From: Myxococcota bacterium
Lineage (GTDB): Bacteria > Myxococcota_A > UBA796 > JAFGLY01
Reading direction: 5' to 3'
Assembly (NCBI GenBank): GCA_024276675.1
Contig: JAJRWT010000064.1
Coordinates: 53,515 to 117,514, forward strand
Length of the DNA stretch: 64,000 nt
In this document: positions 53,080 to 62,083 of the stretch, in pieces
How the letters are laid out: each line of letters starts with the position of its first letter
Numbering within the stretch: position 1 is the first letter of the stretch
Made by a program: the position numbers and the translations under genes
The notes under the pieces: generated by a model
Told to the model about the DNA's origin: nothing
Databases searched by the model: none
The model's input: the letters and a program-made list of their open reading frames with translations, nothing else

Positions 53080-54506
53080 CGTTCAAGAAAAGAGCCAGGA
53101 CCTGCTTCCGATGGATACGCTGGAAGCTCCTGTCCATCCCGATTCAATGGAAGGTGCTTGGGATCGGTGGACTCGTGGCGTTGATTTTTGGTTCGGTGAC
53201 CCTGCTGCAGATACGTTCCAACATGGAGAGAAGCCTCAGCAAAACCCTGGCCGAAACCACGCTTGCCATGGCCACATCGCTGTCGTTCAGAATAGAACGT
53301 GCTTTGATTACCGACGACCGCGTCACCATAGACGAAATACTGGAGCGTACTCGCAAGGCACGCCCTGATTTGCTCTATACCGTGGTCCAGAATGGACGGG
53401 GCCACATCGTGGCCAAGACATTCAGGGGGTCTGTGCCCGCCGGCTTGATGGACCTGTTGCCGGCCACGGCATCACCGGATGGCACGCTGACCGTACTGCG
53501 CACGGATGAAGGTCACATTTTCAACGCCACTGCCGTGGTGCTGGACGGAAAGGCGGGCAGAATACAGCTTGGGATGTCTGATCGCTCCATAAAAGAAGAA
53601 CTGGGCTGGATTACCAGGTCGGTACTGGTGGCTCTCGGTCTCTGTATAGTCATCGGTCAGAGTCTGGCACTGTTCCTGACCAATATCCTCAACCATCCGA
53701 TCCGCCAGCTCGTGCTTGCGACCAACTCCATAGGTGCAGGCGAACTGAGCGCCCGTGCAGAAGTACTCTCCGGCGACGAGATCGGTGAACTGGCCCTGGC
53801 CTTCAACAGGATGGCCCAGGCACTGGAGCGGAACCGGAGGCTGATAGAGGAGCGCGAGGCAGCGCGTGTTCAGCTCGTTCACCGGATAATCCACTCCCAG
53901 GAGGATGAGCGCAAGCGTATCGCACGGGAGCTTCACGACGAGCTGGGACAGTCGCTCTCTGCCCTTTTGCTCGCCGTCACGACCGAGGACAGCCTGGGCG
54001 ATGCCTGCATCCGGCACCGGAAAAAACTGGAATCGAGGATATTGGAACTGATAGAGAAGTCCAGGCGCATGGCCTGGAACCTTCGTCCATCCATCCTGGA
54101 CGACTATGGCCTGGACTCTGCCCTCTCTCGTCACGTACAAGAAGTTTCAAGGTTATCCGGCATCAAGATCGACTATCAGCTCGTCCCTCCCGGCAACATC
54201 CCCCGGTTGGAGCGAGGAATCGAGGTCGTCCTGTACCGGATCGCCCAGGAAGCCCTGACCAACCTCACTCGTCACTCCGCGGCCTCTCGCGCAAGCGTCG
54301 TTCTCATACGCAGCCCCGCATCCGTGATATTGCTGGTGGAGGATGATGGCAAGGGCTTTGACATGAACAGGATAGAGCAGCGAGGCCCATCCGGGACACT
54401 TGGGCTTCTGGGCATGAAAGAAAGGACGTTGCTTTTCGAAGGCCAGCTCGACATCGAATCGGCCCCTGGCAAAGGAACAACGGTACGGGCCACCATCCCC
54501 CTTTGA
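53076..54506 (+). CDS. Sensor histidine kinase (NarL-partner type)
   Basis: A 476-residue membrane kinase. Two transmembrane helices (about 22-48 and 185-208) flank a periplasmic region of about 135 residues. A HAMP domain (about 210-260: NHPIRQLVLATNSIGAGELSAR) leads to a HisKA_3 dimerisation helix with the phospho-His at residue 287 (RKRIARELHDELGQSLS), and an HATPase_c domain with RIAQEALTNLTRHS and LVEDDGKGFD. It lacks the PhnD-like sensing fold found in TtrS; that fold is the separate upstream gene. ATG 53076 overlaps the upstream stop. It phosphorylates the NarL-type regulator encoded 11 bp downstream. Confidence 0.9.
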   Translation: MTFKKRARTCFRWIRWKLLSIPIQWKVLGIGGLVALIFGSVTLLQIRSNMERSLSKTLAETTLAMATSLSFRIERALITDDRVTIDEILERTRKARPDLLYTVVQNGRGHIVAKTFRGSVPAGLMDLLPATASPDGTLTVLRTDEGHIFNATAVVLDGKAGRIQLGMSDRSIKEELGWITRSVLVALGLCIVIGQSLALFLTNILNHPIRQLVLATNSIGAGELSARAEVLSGDEIGELALAFNRMAQALERNRRLIEEREAARVQLVHRIIHSQEDERKRIARELHDELGQSLSALLLAVTTEDSLGDACIRHRKKLESRILELIEKSRRMAWNLRPSILDDYGLDSALSRHVQEVSRLSGIKIDYQLVPPGNIPRLERGIEVVLYRIAQEALTNLTRHSAASRASVVLIRSPASVILLVEDDGKGFDMNRIEQRGPSGTLGLLGMKERTLLFEGQLDIESAPGKGTTVRATIPL

Positions 54507-54517
54507 GGAGAGTTCCG

Positions 54518-55171
54518 ATGGGCATCGAGGTTCTTCTTGCTGACGACCATGCGGTGTTGAGGAGCGGCCTTCGTGCGGTGCTCGAGGCCGAGCCAGGTAT
54601 CCGGATCGTTGGTGAGACCGGCAACGGTACCGAGACGCTGCATTTTCTGCAAACTCGCAAAGTCGATGTGCTGATCCTGGATATCACGATGCCTGGCGGC
54701 ATCTCTGGCACGCGCATCGCCGAAGAAGTGGTGCAGTCCCATCCGGGTACCAGGATCGTGGTACTCACGATGCACGAAGACGAGTTCTATGTTCGTGAAA
54801 TGTTCAAGATCGGCGTCCACGCCTATCTTCTCAAGAAATCCGGCATCGACCATCTCAAGGCGGCGGTGCATGCAGCATGTCGCGGGGAACGCTACCTGGA
54901 CCCATCGTTGGCGGGCCTGCTCGTTTCCAGCTTCATGAACGTACCCGTCAAGAAGGCGACCGCAGCTCCGGAGCCCCTGACTCCTCGGGAACGTGAGGTC
55001 TGCAGGCTGCTCGCCTGGGGTCATACGAATGCCGAGGTGGGAAAGAAGCTCTTCATCTCTGAGCGAACGGTGGAAACCCATCGTGCCAACATCATGAACA
55101 AGCTTCAACTGGCCAACAGGGCGGAGCTTGTACGTTTCGCCATCGACACGGGGCTCCTCAAGATCGAATAG
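54518..55171 (+). CDS. NarL/FixJ-type response regulator
   Basis: A 217-residue regulator. Receiver domain (about 1-120) with the acidic pair DDH near residue 10, phospho-acceptor D55 in LILDITMPG, and conserved Thr and Lys (VLTM, LLKKSG). A LuxR-type helix-turn-helix follows (about 155-205: LTPREREVCRLLAWGHTNAEVGKKLFISERTVETHR). GAGGAG lies seven bases before ATG 54518, chosen over an earlier in-frame ATG. It is the third gene of the sensor operon. It probably activates the porin-ttrBCA-like genes that begin 180 bp downstream; the repeated GTAGAAA motifs there are its best candidate sites. Confidence 0.92.
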   Translation: MGIEVLLADDHAVLRSGLRAVLEAEPGIRIVGETGNGTETLHFLQTRKVDVLILDITMPGGISGTRIAEEVVQSHPGTRIVVLTMHEDEFYVREMFKIGVHAYLLKKSGIDHLKAAVHAACRGERYLDPSLAGLLVSSFMNVPVKKATAAPEPLTPREREVCRLLAWGHTNAEVGKKLFISERTVETHRANIMNKLQLANRAELVRFAIDTGLLKIE

Positions 55172-55206
55172 TCAGTAGTTTCCCCCCATCAGAATCCGGG
55201 CAGCCC

Positions 55207-55284
55207 GTAGAAAACCATGGGATTTTGCGAAAAGAACAGGCTGTTTCTACCGATGCACACACAGTGCCTTTTGCTGTAGAAAAG
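55207..55284 (+). promoter_or_regulatory. Repeated GTAGAAA motifs upstream of the porin-ttr-like operon
   Basis: GTAGAAAA at 55207-55214, its inverse TTTCTAC at 55244-55250, and GTAGAAAAG at 55276-55284 lie in the 179-bp gap between the response-regulator stop and the porin start. The repeated and inverted arrangement suggests binding sites for the NarL-type regulator. A weak promoter-like pair (TTGCTG, 16-17 bp, TACAAA) lies near 55271-55298. Not proven. Confidence 0.45.
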
Positions 55285-55350
55285 AGGGCAGGTACAAACA
55301 CATTCCTTGAAGTCTCTTTTCCATTTTTCCATGAACAAGGGAGCCGAGCC

Positions 55351-56538
55351 ATGAACGGACTGAAACGAAGAGCATTGCTGCTTTTTGCTGGCTTGCCGAT
55401 GCTGGGCAGTCCCCCAGCCCTCGCCCATTCCGATCCAGCCAGCCTGGAATATGCAGATTCAGATATTCTGACAACCTCGGAGCCATCACCCGAGACCAGC
55501 TCTGCTGCATCTGCAAGCTGCTCCGCAAACTGTATTGCCAAGAAGATCAAGTTCAGCACACTGTGGTTTCTCCATTATGCCAACGGCCAATCCGGCGGAG
55601 AGGACTACAACCGCTTCTACATAAGCCGGGGCTATCTGACCCTGAAGTTCAAACCCACCTCCTGGTTCGAACCCCGGATCACCATGGACACACACCAGGA
55701 CGATGCGGGAAGCTGGATGGTCCGTCTGAAGTACCTGTACGGCAAGCTCAAGCCCAGGATCGACTCCACGATCATCACGGACCCCTATCTCGAGTTCGGA
55801 CTCGTCCACAATCCCTGGTTCGACTACGAAGAACACATCAACTACTACCGAATGCAAGGGACCATGTTCATCGAGAGAAACGGTCTCATGAACTCCGCAG
55901 ACCTGGGCGCCACCGCTGGTGCTCTGCTGGGTCCGAAGCTGGACAAGGAGTACCGTGATACCGTCAATTCCAAGTATCCCGGTACCTTCGGCAGCTTCGC
56001 CATCGGAGTCTACAACGGTGCCGGGTACCACGGGGTGGAGGCCAACGAAAACAAGTCAGTGGAGGGCAGGTTGAGTGTTCGCCCCCTTGGCCCTCTTCTT
56101 CCCAACCTCCAGGTCACCTACTTCGGCGTGCTCGGCAAGGGAAACAGCGACACCACTCCCGACTGGCAGAACAACGACATCTTCGCCAGCTTCGAGCACG
56201 AGTACTTTGTGCTCACGGCTCAATACGCCTTCGGCAGCGGAAACCAGAAAGCCAGCGAGGTGGACGACGCCGGAGACGCTCTCCCCTTCTCCGGCTACTC
56301 CGCCTTTGCCGAGCTGAAACTTCCATGGATCAACTCCAGCCTCATGGGGCGCTATGACTGGTGGGACTGGGATCCCGGCAACGGCGACGACTCCAGCACA
56401 CGGGTAGTCGGTGGATTTGCATACCACTTCAACAAGATGCGTCACGACACACTCCTGCTGGACATTGACTACAACACCTACGAGTCGGGCCAGGATCCTG
56501 ACTGGGCGGCCAAGCTGACCATGCAGGTCCACTACTGA
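55351..56538 (+). CDS. Outer-membrane porin (OprO/OprP-like)
   Basis: A 395-residue exported barrel. Signal peptide (KRRALLLFAGLPMLGSPPALA), a short Cys-containing linker (SCSANC near residue 57), and then about sixteen amphipathic strands ending in aromatic residues (IKFSTLWFLHYANG, NRFYISRGYLTLKFKPTSW, IAVGVYNGAGYHG-like, ending KLTMQVHY with a terminal Tyr). The layout is that of phosphate-selective-porin-like proteins. As the first gene of the reductase operon it may admit the anionic electron acceptor to the periplasm. Ion specificity is not readable by eye. ATG 55351 fits the signal peptide. It lies 75 bp before the ferredoxin-subunit gene. Confidence 0.85.
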   Translation: MNGLKRRALLLFAGLPMLGSPPALAHSDPASLEYADSDILTTSEPSPETSSAASASCSANCIAKKIKFSTLWFLHYANGQSGGEDYNRFYISRGYLTLKFKPTSWFEPRITMDTHQDDAGSWMVRLKYLYGKLKPRIDSTIITDPYLEFGLVHNPWFDYEEHINYYRMQGTMFIERNGLMNSADLGATAGALLGPKLDKEYRDTVNSKYPGTFGSFAIGVYNGAGYHGVEANENKSVEGRLSVRPLGPLLPNLQVTYFGVLGKGNSDTTPDWQNNDIFASFEHEYFVLTAQYAFGSGNQKASEVDDAGDALPFSGYSAFAELKLPWINSSLMGRYDWWDWDPGNGDDSSTRVVGGFAYHFNKMRHDTLLLDIDYNTYESGQDPDWAAKLTMQVHY

Positions 56539-56613
56539 GCTTGCCAGCACCGCCCGCAGTCGGCTTTTTCCAGGCGTCTGCAACGAAACCCAATGACACG
56601 ACGGAGCGACCCA

Positions 56614-57534
56614 ATGTCGAGCCAAGAGGATAGATCTACGCCAGAAAGCGGAGGAATCTTCGCCTCACGAAGGAGCTTCCTCAAGAGAGCACTTGCCGGA
56701 GCCACGGTGGGGTCTTCCGCCTTGCTGCATGCCCGGGGAGCGATGGCCACGATTGGGGCTGGGGAGAAGGCAGGTTCAACGGCAGAGCCGGCGTCGATTG
56801 CGCCCAGTCCCGAGGCTTTTGCCGAGGGGAACGCGCTGGAACGGATGCGCGTGGATCTTCATCGAGCCATGCAGAAGCCCGTGGCGGACCGTCGCTGGGG
56901 GATGGTCATAGACCTCCGTAAGTGCATCAACTGCCGTGCTTGCACTGTCTCGTGCGTTGCTGAAAACGCCCTCCCCCCCGGGGTTGTCTATCGCCCGGTA
57001 ATGAGCGAGGAGATAGGCAGCTTCCCGAATGTGCGGATGAAGTTTCTGCCGAGGCCTTGCATGCAGTGCGAAAACCCTCCCTGTGTACCTCCATGTCCCG
57101 TGGGAGCGACCTACAAGCGTCCCGATGGAGTCGTTGTGGTCGATTATGAGCAGTGCATCGGCTGCCGATATTGTATCAGTTCATGTCCATACGGCGCCCG
57201 CTCCTTCGACTTCAGCGAGTTTCACGAGGAGCACGCACCACGCATCACCGACTACGAGACCAGACCCAACTACGAGTACGGCCGGGAACACAAACGCGTT
57301 CCCGAAAACAGAACTGCATCGCCCATGGGCAACGCAAGGAAGTGCCATTTCTGCCTTCACCGCGTTCACGCTGGCATCCTGCCTGGATGTGTCACGACAT
57401 GCCTGGGGGGAGCCACGAGCTTCGGCGACCTGAACGATCCTGACAGCCTGGTCAGCAGGCTTTCGGCCAGCGAGCACGTAACGAGGTTGAAATCCGAACT
57501 GGGCACAAGTCCCAAGGTCTACTACCTCACATAG
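56614..57534 (+). CDS. TtrB-like ferredoxin subunit (four [4Fe-4S] clusters, Tat exported)
   Basis: A 306-residue electron-transfer subunit of DMSO-reductase-family enzymes. Tat signal RRSFLK at residues 19-24. Cys groups for four [4Fe-4S] clusters: [11 protein letters not shown] from residue 104, [24 protein letters not shown], and [19 protein letters not shown] 56614 has GGAG seven bases upstream. The next gene is the NrfD-like membrane subunit 23 bp away, then the Mo subunit: the B-C-A order of Salmonella ttrBCA. It passes electrons from the membrane subunit to the molybdenum subunit in the periplasm. It could equally serve a thiosulfate, polysulfide, arsenate or selenate reductase, so the ttr name is not assigned. 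Confidence 0.88.
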   Translation: MSSQEDRSTPESGGIFASRRSFLKRALAGATVGSSALLHARGAMATIGAGEKAGSTAEPASIAPSPEAFAEGNALERMRVDLHRAMQKPVADRRWGMVIDLRKCINCRACTVSCVAENALPPGVVYRPVMSEEIGSFPNVRMKFLPRPCMQCENPPCVPPCPVGATYKRPDGVVVVDYEQCIGCRYCISSCPYGARSFDFSEFHEEHAPRITDYETRPNYEYGREHKRVPENRTASPMGNARKCHFCLHRVHAGILPGCVTTCLGGATSFGDLNDPDSLVSRLSASEHVTRLKSELGTSPKVYYLT

Positions 57535-57557
57535 TCTAAAGTCAAGTGGAGCACAAG

Positions 57558-58838
57558 ATGAAAAGCACACACCGGTTGGGCATGGGGCTGCTGGCAATCG
57601 CGGCAGCGGCGGGGCTCTGGGCGACGTTCATGCGACTGTCGCAGGGAATGATGCTCACAAACCTCACCTCGAACATGGCCTGGGGAATGTGGGTCGCCTT
57701 CTACATCTACTGTATCGGTCTTTCCGCGGGTTCCTTCCTCATGTCAACCCTGGTCTACGTGTTCGGGATGCACCGATTTGAACGGATGGGGCGCATCGCG
57801 TTGTTGTCAGCACTCTTCGCTCTGCTTGGAGGACTCGTGTTCGTCTGGATCGACCTGGGGCATCCCTGGCGTTTCTACAAGGTCTTCACAGGCTGGCAGG
57901 TGTCATCGGTTCTGGCCTGGGAGTCACTGCTCTACATCTTCTACATTGTCATCATCTGCGCCGAGCTGTGGTTCCTGATGCGTTGCGATCTGGCCAGGCA
58001 GAGGGATGATTCTCATGGTCCAAGAAGGATATTCTACAGCGTTGCCGCCCTGGGCTGGCGTTGCCCCGAGAAGCCGGAAGAGCGCGAGGCCTGCCACGTC
58101 AGGGGAATGAGAGGAGTTACCATACTTGGTGTCATCGGCATACCGATAGCCATTGGCGTACACGGAGGCACCGGAGCCCTTTTCGCCGTCGTCGCCGCCA
58201 AGCCCTACTGGTTCAGCGGCCTCTTCCCAATCATCTTCCTGGTGTCAGCCCTGGTCTCGGGATGCGGGCTGATGCTGTTCCTCTATTCCTTCTTCGGACA
58301 GAGGGACGAAGGCTTCCGGGACATGCTCGCAGGCCTGAGGAGCTTTCTGATCATCTTCATCGGCATCGATGTCCTGCTCTTCACCAGCGACCTGCTGGTG
58401 AGCAACTACTCGGCGATTCCGGGCCACACCGAAGTCTGGCGTGCTGTCATCTTCGGCCACTACTGGTACGTCTTCTGGTTGGGCCAGTTGGGCCTGGCCT
58501 GGCTCCTGCCGGTACTCATAACCAGCCTTCCCGCGACACGAGGAGACAGCAGGTGGCTTGGGGGGGCAGGCGCATGCGTCGTCGCTGGGATCGTAGCCGT
58601 CAGGCTGAACCTGGTCATTCCGGCCTACCTGCACGAGCAGCTTCCCGGGCTCGCTGATTCGCTGCCCGACGCTCGCTCCGCCTATGCCTACTTTCCCAGC
58701 GCCATTGAAATCCTCTCCACGGCAGGCCTGCTCTCGCTGCTGGTCCTGGCCTTCATCGCTGCCTGGAACCTGCTACCCATGTTCGATGTCACCCGAACTT
58801 CCTTGACTATTGATGGGAACACACGAGGTGAAGTATGA
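57558..58838 (+). CDS. NrfD/TtrC-like quinol-oxidising membrane subunit
   Basis: A 426-residue integral membrane protein of the NrfD family, about nine or ten helices (WGMWVAFYIYCIGLSAGSFLMSTLVYVFG, ALLSALFALLGGLVFVWIDLG, WFSGLFPIIFLVSALVSGCGLMLFL). Typical NrfD features such as GLSAGSF near the first quinone-site helices and DLGHPWRF are visible. It takes electrons from quinol and hands them to the ferredoxin subunit. GGAG precedes ATG 57558 by 6 bp and is preferred to GTG 57546. Its last codons overlap the molybdoenzyme start (58835) by 4 bp, so the two are co-translated. Confidence 0.9.
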   Translation: MKSTHRLGMGLLAIAAAAGLWATFMRLSQGMMLTNLTSNMAWGMWVAFYIYCIGLSAGSFLMSTLVYVFGMHRFERMGRIALLSALFALLGGLVFVWIDLGHPWRFYKVFTGWQVSSVLAWESLLYIFYIVIICAELWFLMRCDLARQRDDSHGPRRIFYSVAALGWRCPEKPEEREACHVRGMRGVTILGVIGIPIAIGVHGGTGALFAVVAAKPYWFSGLFPIIFLVSALVSGCGLMLFLYSFFGQRDEGFRDMLAGLRSFLIIFIGIDVLLFTSDLLVSNYSAIPGHTEVWRAVIFGHYWYVFWLGQLGLAWLLPVLITSLPATRGDSRWLGGAGACVVAGIVAVRLNLVIPAYLHEQLPGLADSLPDARSAYAYFPSAIEILSTAGLLSLLVLAFIAAWNLLPMFDVTRTSLTIDGNTRGEV

Positions 58839-61800
58839 CACGTACGACAAATAACAGCCATGAGGGCCTCTCCTCACCTGCTCATGATGCGCCAGGCCAA
58901 CCTGTGATCCACGACAAACCTGCCAAGACTCCCAGGGGACTGTCTCGGCGAGAGATAGTCAAGACCGCGGCTCTGGTTGGTGGAGCCGGAATGCTGGCCG
59001 GAGCTGCCGCCATTGCCCGAAGGACTGAAGCGGCAGCGGGATACGCCGGGGAATCCGTGGCTGGAAACTACATCCTGGCACGACCTGAGAATATCATCTA
59101 CTCCACCTGTCTTCAGTGCCACGTGGACTGCCAGATCAAGGCCAAGACCTGGGATGGTGTCCTGGCCAAGCTTTGCGGCAATCCCTACAGTCCACAGAAC
59201 TACCTGCCCCATCTTGCATACGACACTGCCCCAGCGGCAGCGGCCGCCGCCGACGGCAAGCTGTGCGCCAAGGGGCAAGCTGGTATCCAGACCTACAGCG
59301 ATCCCTACAGGTTGCGGCGCGTGCTCAAGCGGGCTGGACCCAGGGGCTCCGACAAGTGGAAGTCCATCCCCTTCGACCAGTTCATCGACGAGGTCGTACG
59401 AGGGGGCGCGCTCTTTTCGGAATCAGGTGACAAGCGCCATTATCCTGGCTTCGAGGAGGTGATTGCTGTTCGGGATCCGGCCATCTCAAGGCAGCTTGCC
59501 GACGATGCAGCCAGGGTGGGCAGAGGTGAGATGACCCTTGGAGCCTTCAAGGCGGCGCACAAGGCTCACCTGGACAAGTTGGTGGACCCGGAACACCCGG
59601 ACCTTGGTTTGAAGAACAACCAGTTCGTATTCGACGCGGGCAGGATCGAGCATGGCCGAAAAGAACTCATGAAGCGCTTCACCAAGGGCACACTCGGTTC
59701 GGTCAATTGCTTCGAACACACCAGCATCTGCGAGCAATCCCATCATATCGCCTATAGCCAGTTGAGCGGCCACGCCACGCATCACATGAAGCCGGATCTG
59801 GCCAACGCCAGGTTCGTGATCTTCTGGGGCACCGGCGCCTTCACGGCCAATTTCGGCCTCGTTCCCATGGCGGAAAAGGTCACGACGGGCAAGGTGGATC
59901 GGGGCATGAAGACCTGTGTTGTCGATCCCAGGCTTTCAAACGATGCCGCCAAGGCCGACTGGTGGCTGCCGGTTCGTCCGGGGACGGATGCCGTCCTGGC
60001 CATGGGCTTCATTCGTTGGATGCTGGAAAACAAGCGTTACGACGCCAGCTACCTTTCCAACTCCAACAAGGCGGCGGCAGCGCTCGGCGGAGAACCCACC
60101 TGGACAAATGCCACTCATCTTGTAAAGATCGAGGATGGCCAGGGACGCCGCCTGCTCAGGGCCAGCGAGGTCACGGTGGACGGGCCCAATGGTAGACGGC
60201 CGCTGGGTGGACCCGACGAAGTCGTGGTAATGGTTGCTGGCAGTCCCGTGGCAGTCAATCCGGAAGACGAGTCAAGTCCGGTGAAGGGAGACCTGTTCGT
60301 CTCCACCACCCTCTCCCGCCACGAGGTCAAGAGTGCCCTGCAACTGGTCAGGGAGAAGGCCATGGCCTTCTCCCTGGAAGAGGTTGGCAAGACAACGGGT
60401 GTTTCGCCGGAGCTGATCGAACGCATGGCTCTGGAGTTCACCAGCCACGGAAAACGTGCTGCTGTGGAACTCTACCGGGGCCCCGTTCAGCACACCGACG
60501 GGTACTACGCTGGCACGGCCATCATCTTGTTGAACCTGTTGATAGGCAACCCGGATCACAAGGGTGGAATTGTGAAGGGAGGCGGTCACTGGCATGAATC
60601 CGGTGGGAAGCCCGGGAGCGTATACGACCTGAAAGCCCATCCAAATGCCATGAAGGTCTTTGGGCCCCCGATAACACGGGAAAAGGCCCACTACGAAGAT
60701 TTCACTCTGTTCAGGGAGAACGGCTATCCTGCGGCAAGACCGTGGTATCCATTCAGCGGAAATGTGTACCAGGAGGTCATTCCTTCCTTCGTCCAGGGCT
60801 ATCCCTACCACGGCAAGATTCTTTTCCTGCACAAGGGAACGCCGGTCCTGTCCACCCCCGCCGGAAACACGCTCATAGAGCTGCTCAAGGATCCCGACAA
60901 GGTGCCGCTGTTCATCGCCTGTGACATCATAGTGGGTGAAACGAGCATGTATGCCGATTACATACTGCCGGATCTGACCTACCTGGAACGTTGGGGAACT
61001 CCCCACGTGACGCCCGACGTGCTCACAAAGACCAGCAAGGTGCGTCAGCCGGTTGCCAGGCCGCTCACAGAAGAGGTCGAGGTGGACGGTGAGCTGATGC
61101 CGATTTCGCTGGAAGCCTTCATGATTGCCCTGGCCAAGAAGATGGGCCTCTCCGGTTTTGGCCGGGAAGCCTTCGGTCCCGGAACGAGCTTCCACCGCCC
61201 CGAGGACTTCTTCCTGAAGGCCATCGCCAACATAGCATTCGGAGACAAGAAGGGAGAGACGGTTCCTGATGCAAGCGTCGAGGAGCTGAAGCAGTTCAAG
61301 GCAGCCAGGCGACATCTGCCACCGTCGGTGTTCGACGAAGACAGGTGGAAGAAAGCCGTAAAACCGGCGGAATGGCCGAAGTTGGTCTACGTCCTGAACC
61401 GTGGCGGTCGTTTCGCTCCTCCAAGCACGGCCTATGAAGGCGAGCTGGCCCACAAGAAGCTGGGCAAGATGTGGCACATCTTTGTCCAGCAAGTCGCCGA
61501 GCGCAAGAGTTCCATCACGGGCAGGTATTTTTCAGGAGTTCCAGTGGCTCCAGGTCAGAGAGATTGCAAGGGGAAGGCGCTGGCGCGGGACACACGCTAT
61601 CCCTTCACCTTGATCACCTACAAGGAGCCATTTGGAGGTCATTCCCGCACCATCAGCAACTACTGGGGAAACCTTGGCCTGGTAGACACCAACTACATAC
61701 TGGTGAACGCTGCTGATGCAAAGAAACGCGGCCTGCGGAAAGGCGATGTAGTAAGGCTGGTTTCAGCGTCCAACCCCCAAGGCAGGGTGGACCTGGGAAA

Positions 61801-62077
61801 CGGCAGTGTCGTCCAGATTACCGGCGCTGTACGGCCCGTGGAAGGACTGGCCCCCGGGACCGTGGCCGTCTCGGGTCACTTCGGGCATTGGGCATATGGA
61901 AGCAGGGATATCACGGTGGATGGGCATCTCGTTCGTGGCGAGAAGCGGCGTGCGGCGGGGCTCAATCCCAACACGGCGATGGCAGTTGACCCCAACCTGG
62001 AGGATGTCTGCCTGACCGATCCCATCGGCGCCAGCGCATCCTTTTTCGATACCAGCGTAGACCTGGTCCCCGTGTAG
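58835..62077 (+). CDS. TtrA-like molybdopterin oxidoreductase, catalytic subunit
   Basis: A 1080-residue Tat-exported enzyme of the DMSO reductase family. Twin Arg at residues 38-39 with a long hydrophobic region. [4Fe-4S] Cys at 92, 95, 99 and 144 (CLQCHVDC ... KLCAKGQ). The likely Mo ligand is Cys299 in HTSICEQSHH, as in tetrathionate, thiosulfate and polysulfide reductases rather than Ser (DMSO) or Asp (Nar). Pterin-binding motifs include FWGTGAFTANFG, CVVDPRLSNDAAKADWWLPVRPGTD and the C-terminal GVRKGDVV-like RGLRKGDVVRL. Length and gene order match TtrA; homologous arsenate and selenate reductases remain possible. It is the last enzyme subunit, 6 bp before a second outer-membrane barrel gene. 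Confidence 0.88.
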   Translation: MTRTTNNSHEGLSSPAHDAPGQPVIHDKPAKTPRGLSRREIVKTAALVGGAGMLAGAAAIARRTEAAAGYAGESVAGNYILARPENIIYSTCLQCHVDCQIKAKTWDGVLAKLCGNPYSPQNYLPHLAYDTAPAAAAAADGKLCAKGQAGIQTYSDPYRLRRVLKRAGPRGSDKWKSIPFDQFIDEVVRGGALFSESGDKRHYPGFEEVIAVRDPAISRQLADDAARVGRGEMTLGAFKAAHKAHLDKLVDPEHPDLGLKNNQFVFDAGRIEHGRKELMKRFTKGTLGSVNCFEHTSICEQSHHIAYSQLSGHATHHMKPDLANARFVIFWGTGAFTANFGLVPMAEKVTTGKVDRGMKTCVVDPRLSNDAAKADWWLPVRPGTDAVLAMGFIRWMLENKRYDASYLSNSNKAAAALGGEPTWTNATHLVKIEDGQGRRLLRASEVTVDGPNGRRPLGGPDEVVVMVAGSPVAVNPEDESSPVKGDLFVSTTLSRHEVKSALQLVREKAMAFSLEEVGKTTGVSPELIERMALEFTSHGKRAAVELYRGPVQHTDGYYAGTAIILLNLLIGNPDHKGGIVKGGGHWHESGGKPGSVYDLKAHPNAMKVFGPPITREKAHYEDFTLFRENGYPAARPWYPFSGNVYQEVIPSFVQGYPYHGKILFLHKGTPVLSTPAGNTLIELLKDPDKVPLFIACDIIVGETSMYADYILPDLTYLERWGTPHVTPDVLTKTSKVRQPVARPLTEEVEVDGELMPISLEAFMIALAKKMGLSGFGREAFGPGTSFHRPEDFFLKAIANIAFGDKKGETVPDASVEELKQFKAARRHLPPSVFDEDRWKKAVKPAEWPKLVYVLNRGGRFAPPSTAYEGELAHKKLGKMWHIFVQQVAERKSSITGRYFSGVPVAPGQRDCKGKALARDTRYPFTLITYKEPFGGHSRTISNYWGNLGLVDTNYILVNAADAKKRGLRKGDVVRLVSASNPQGRVDLGNGSVVQITGAVRPVEGLAPGTVAVSGHFGHWAYGSRDITVDGHLVRGEKRRAAGLNPNTAMAVDPNLEDVCLTDPIGASASFFDTSVDLVPV

Positions 62078-62083
62078 GGTGAG

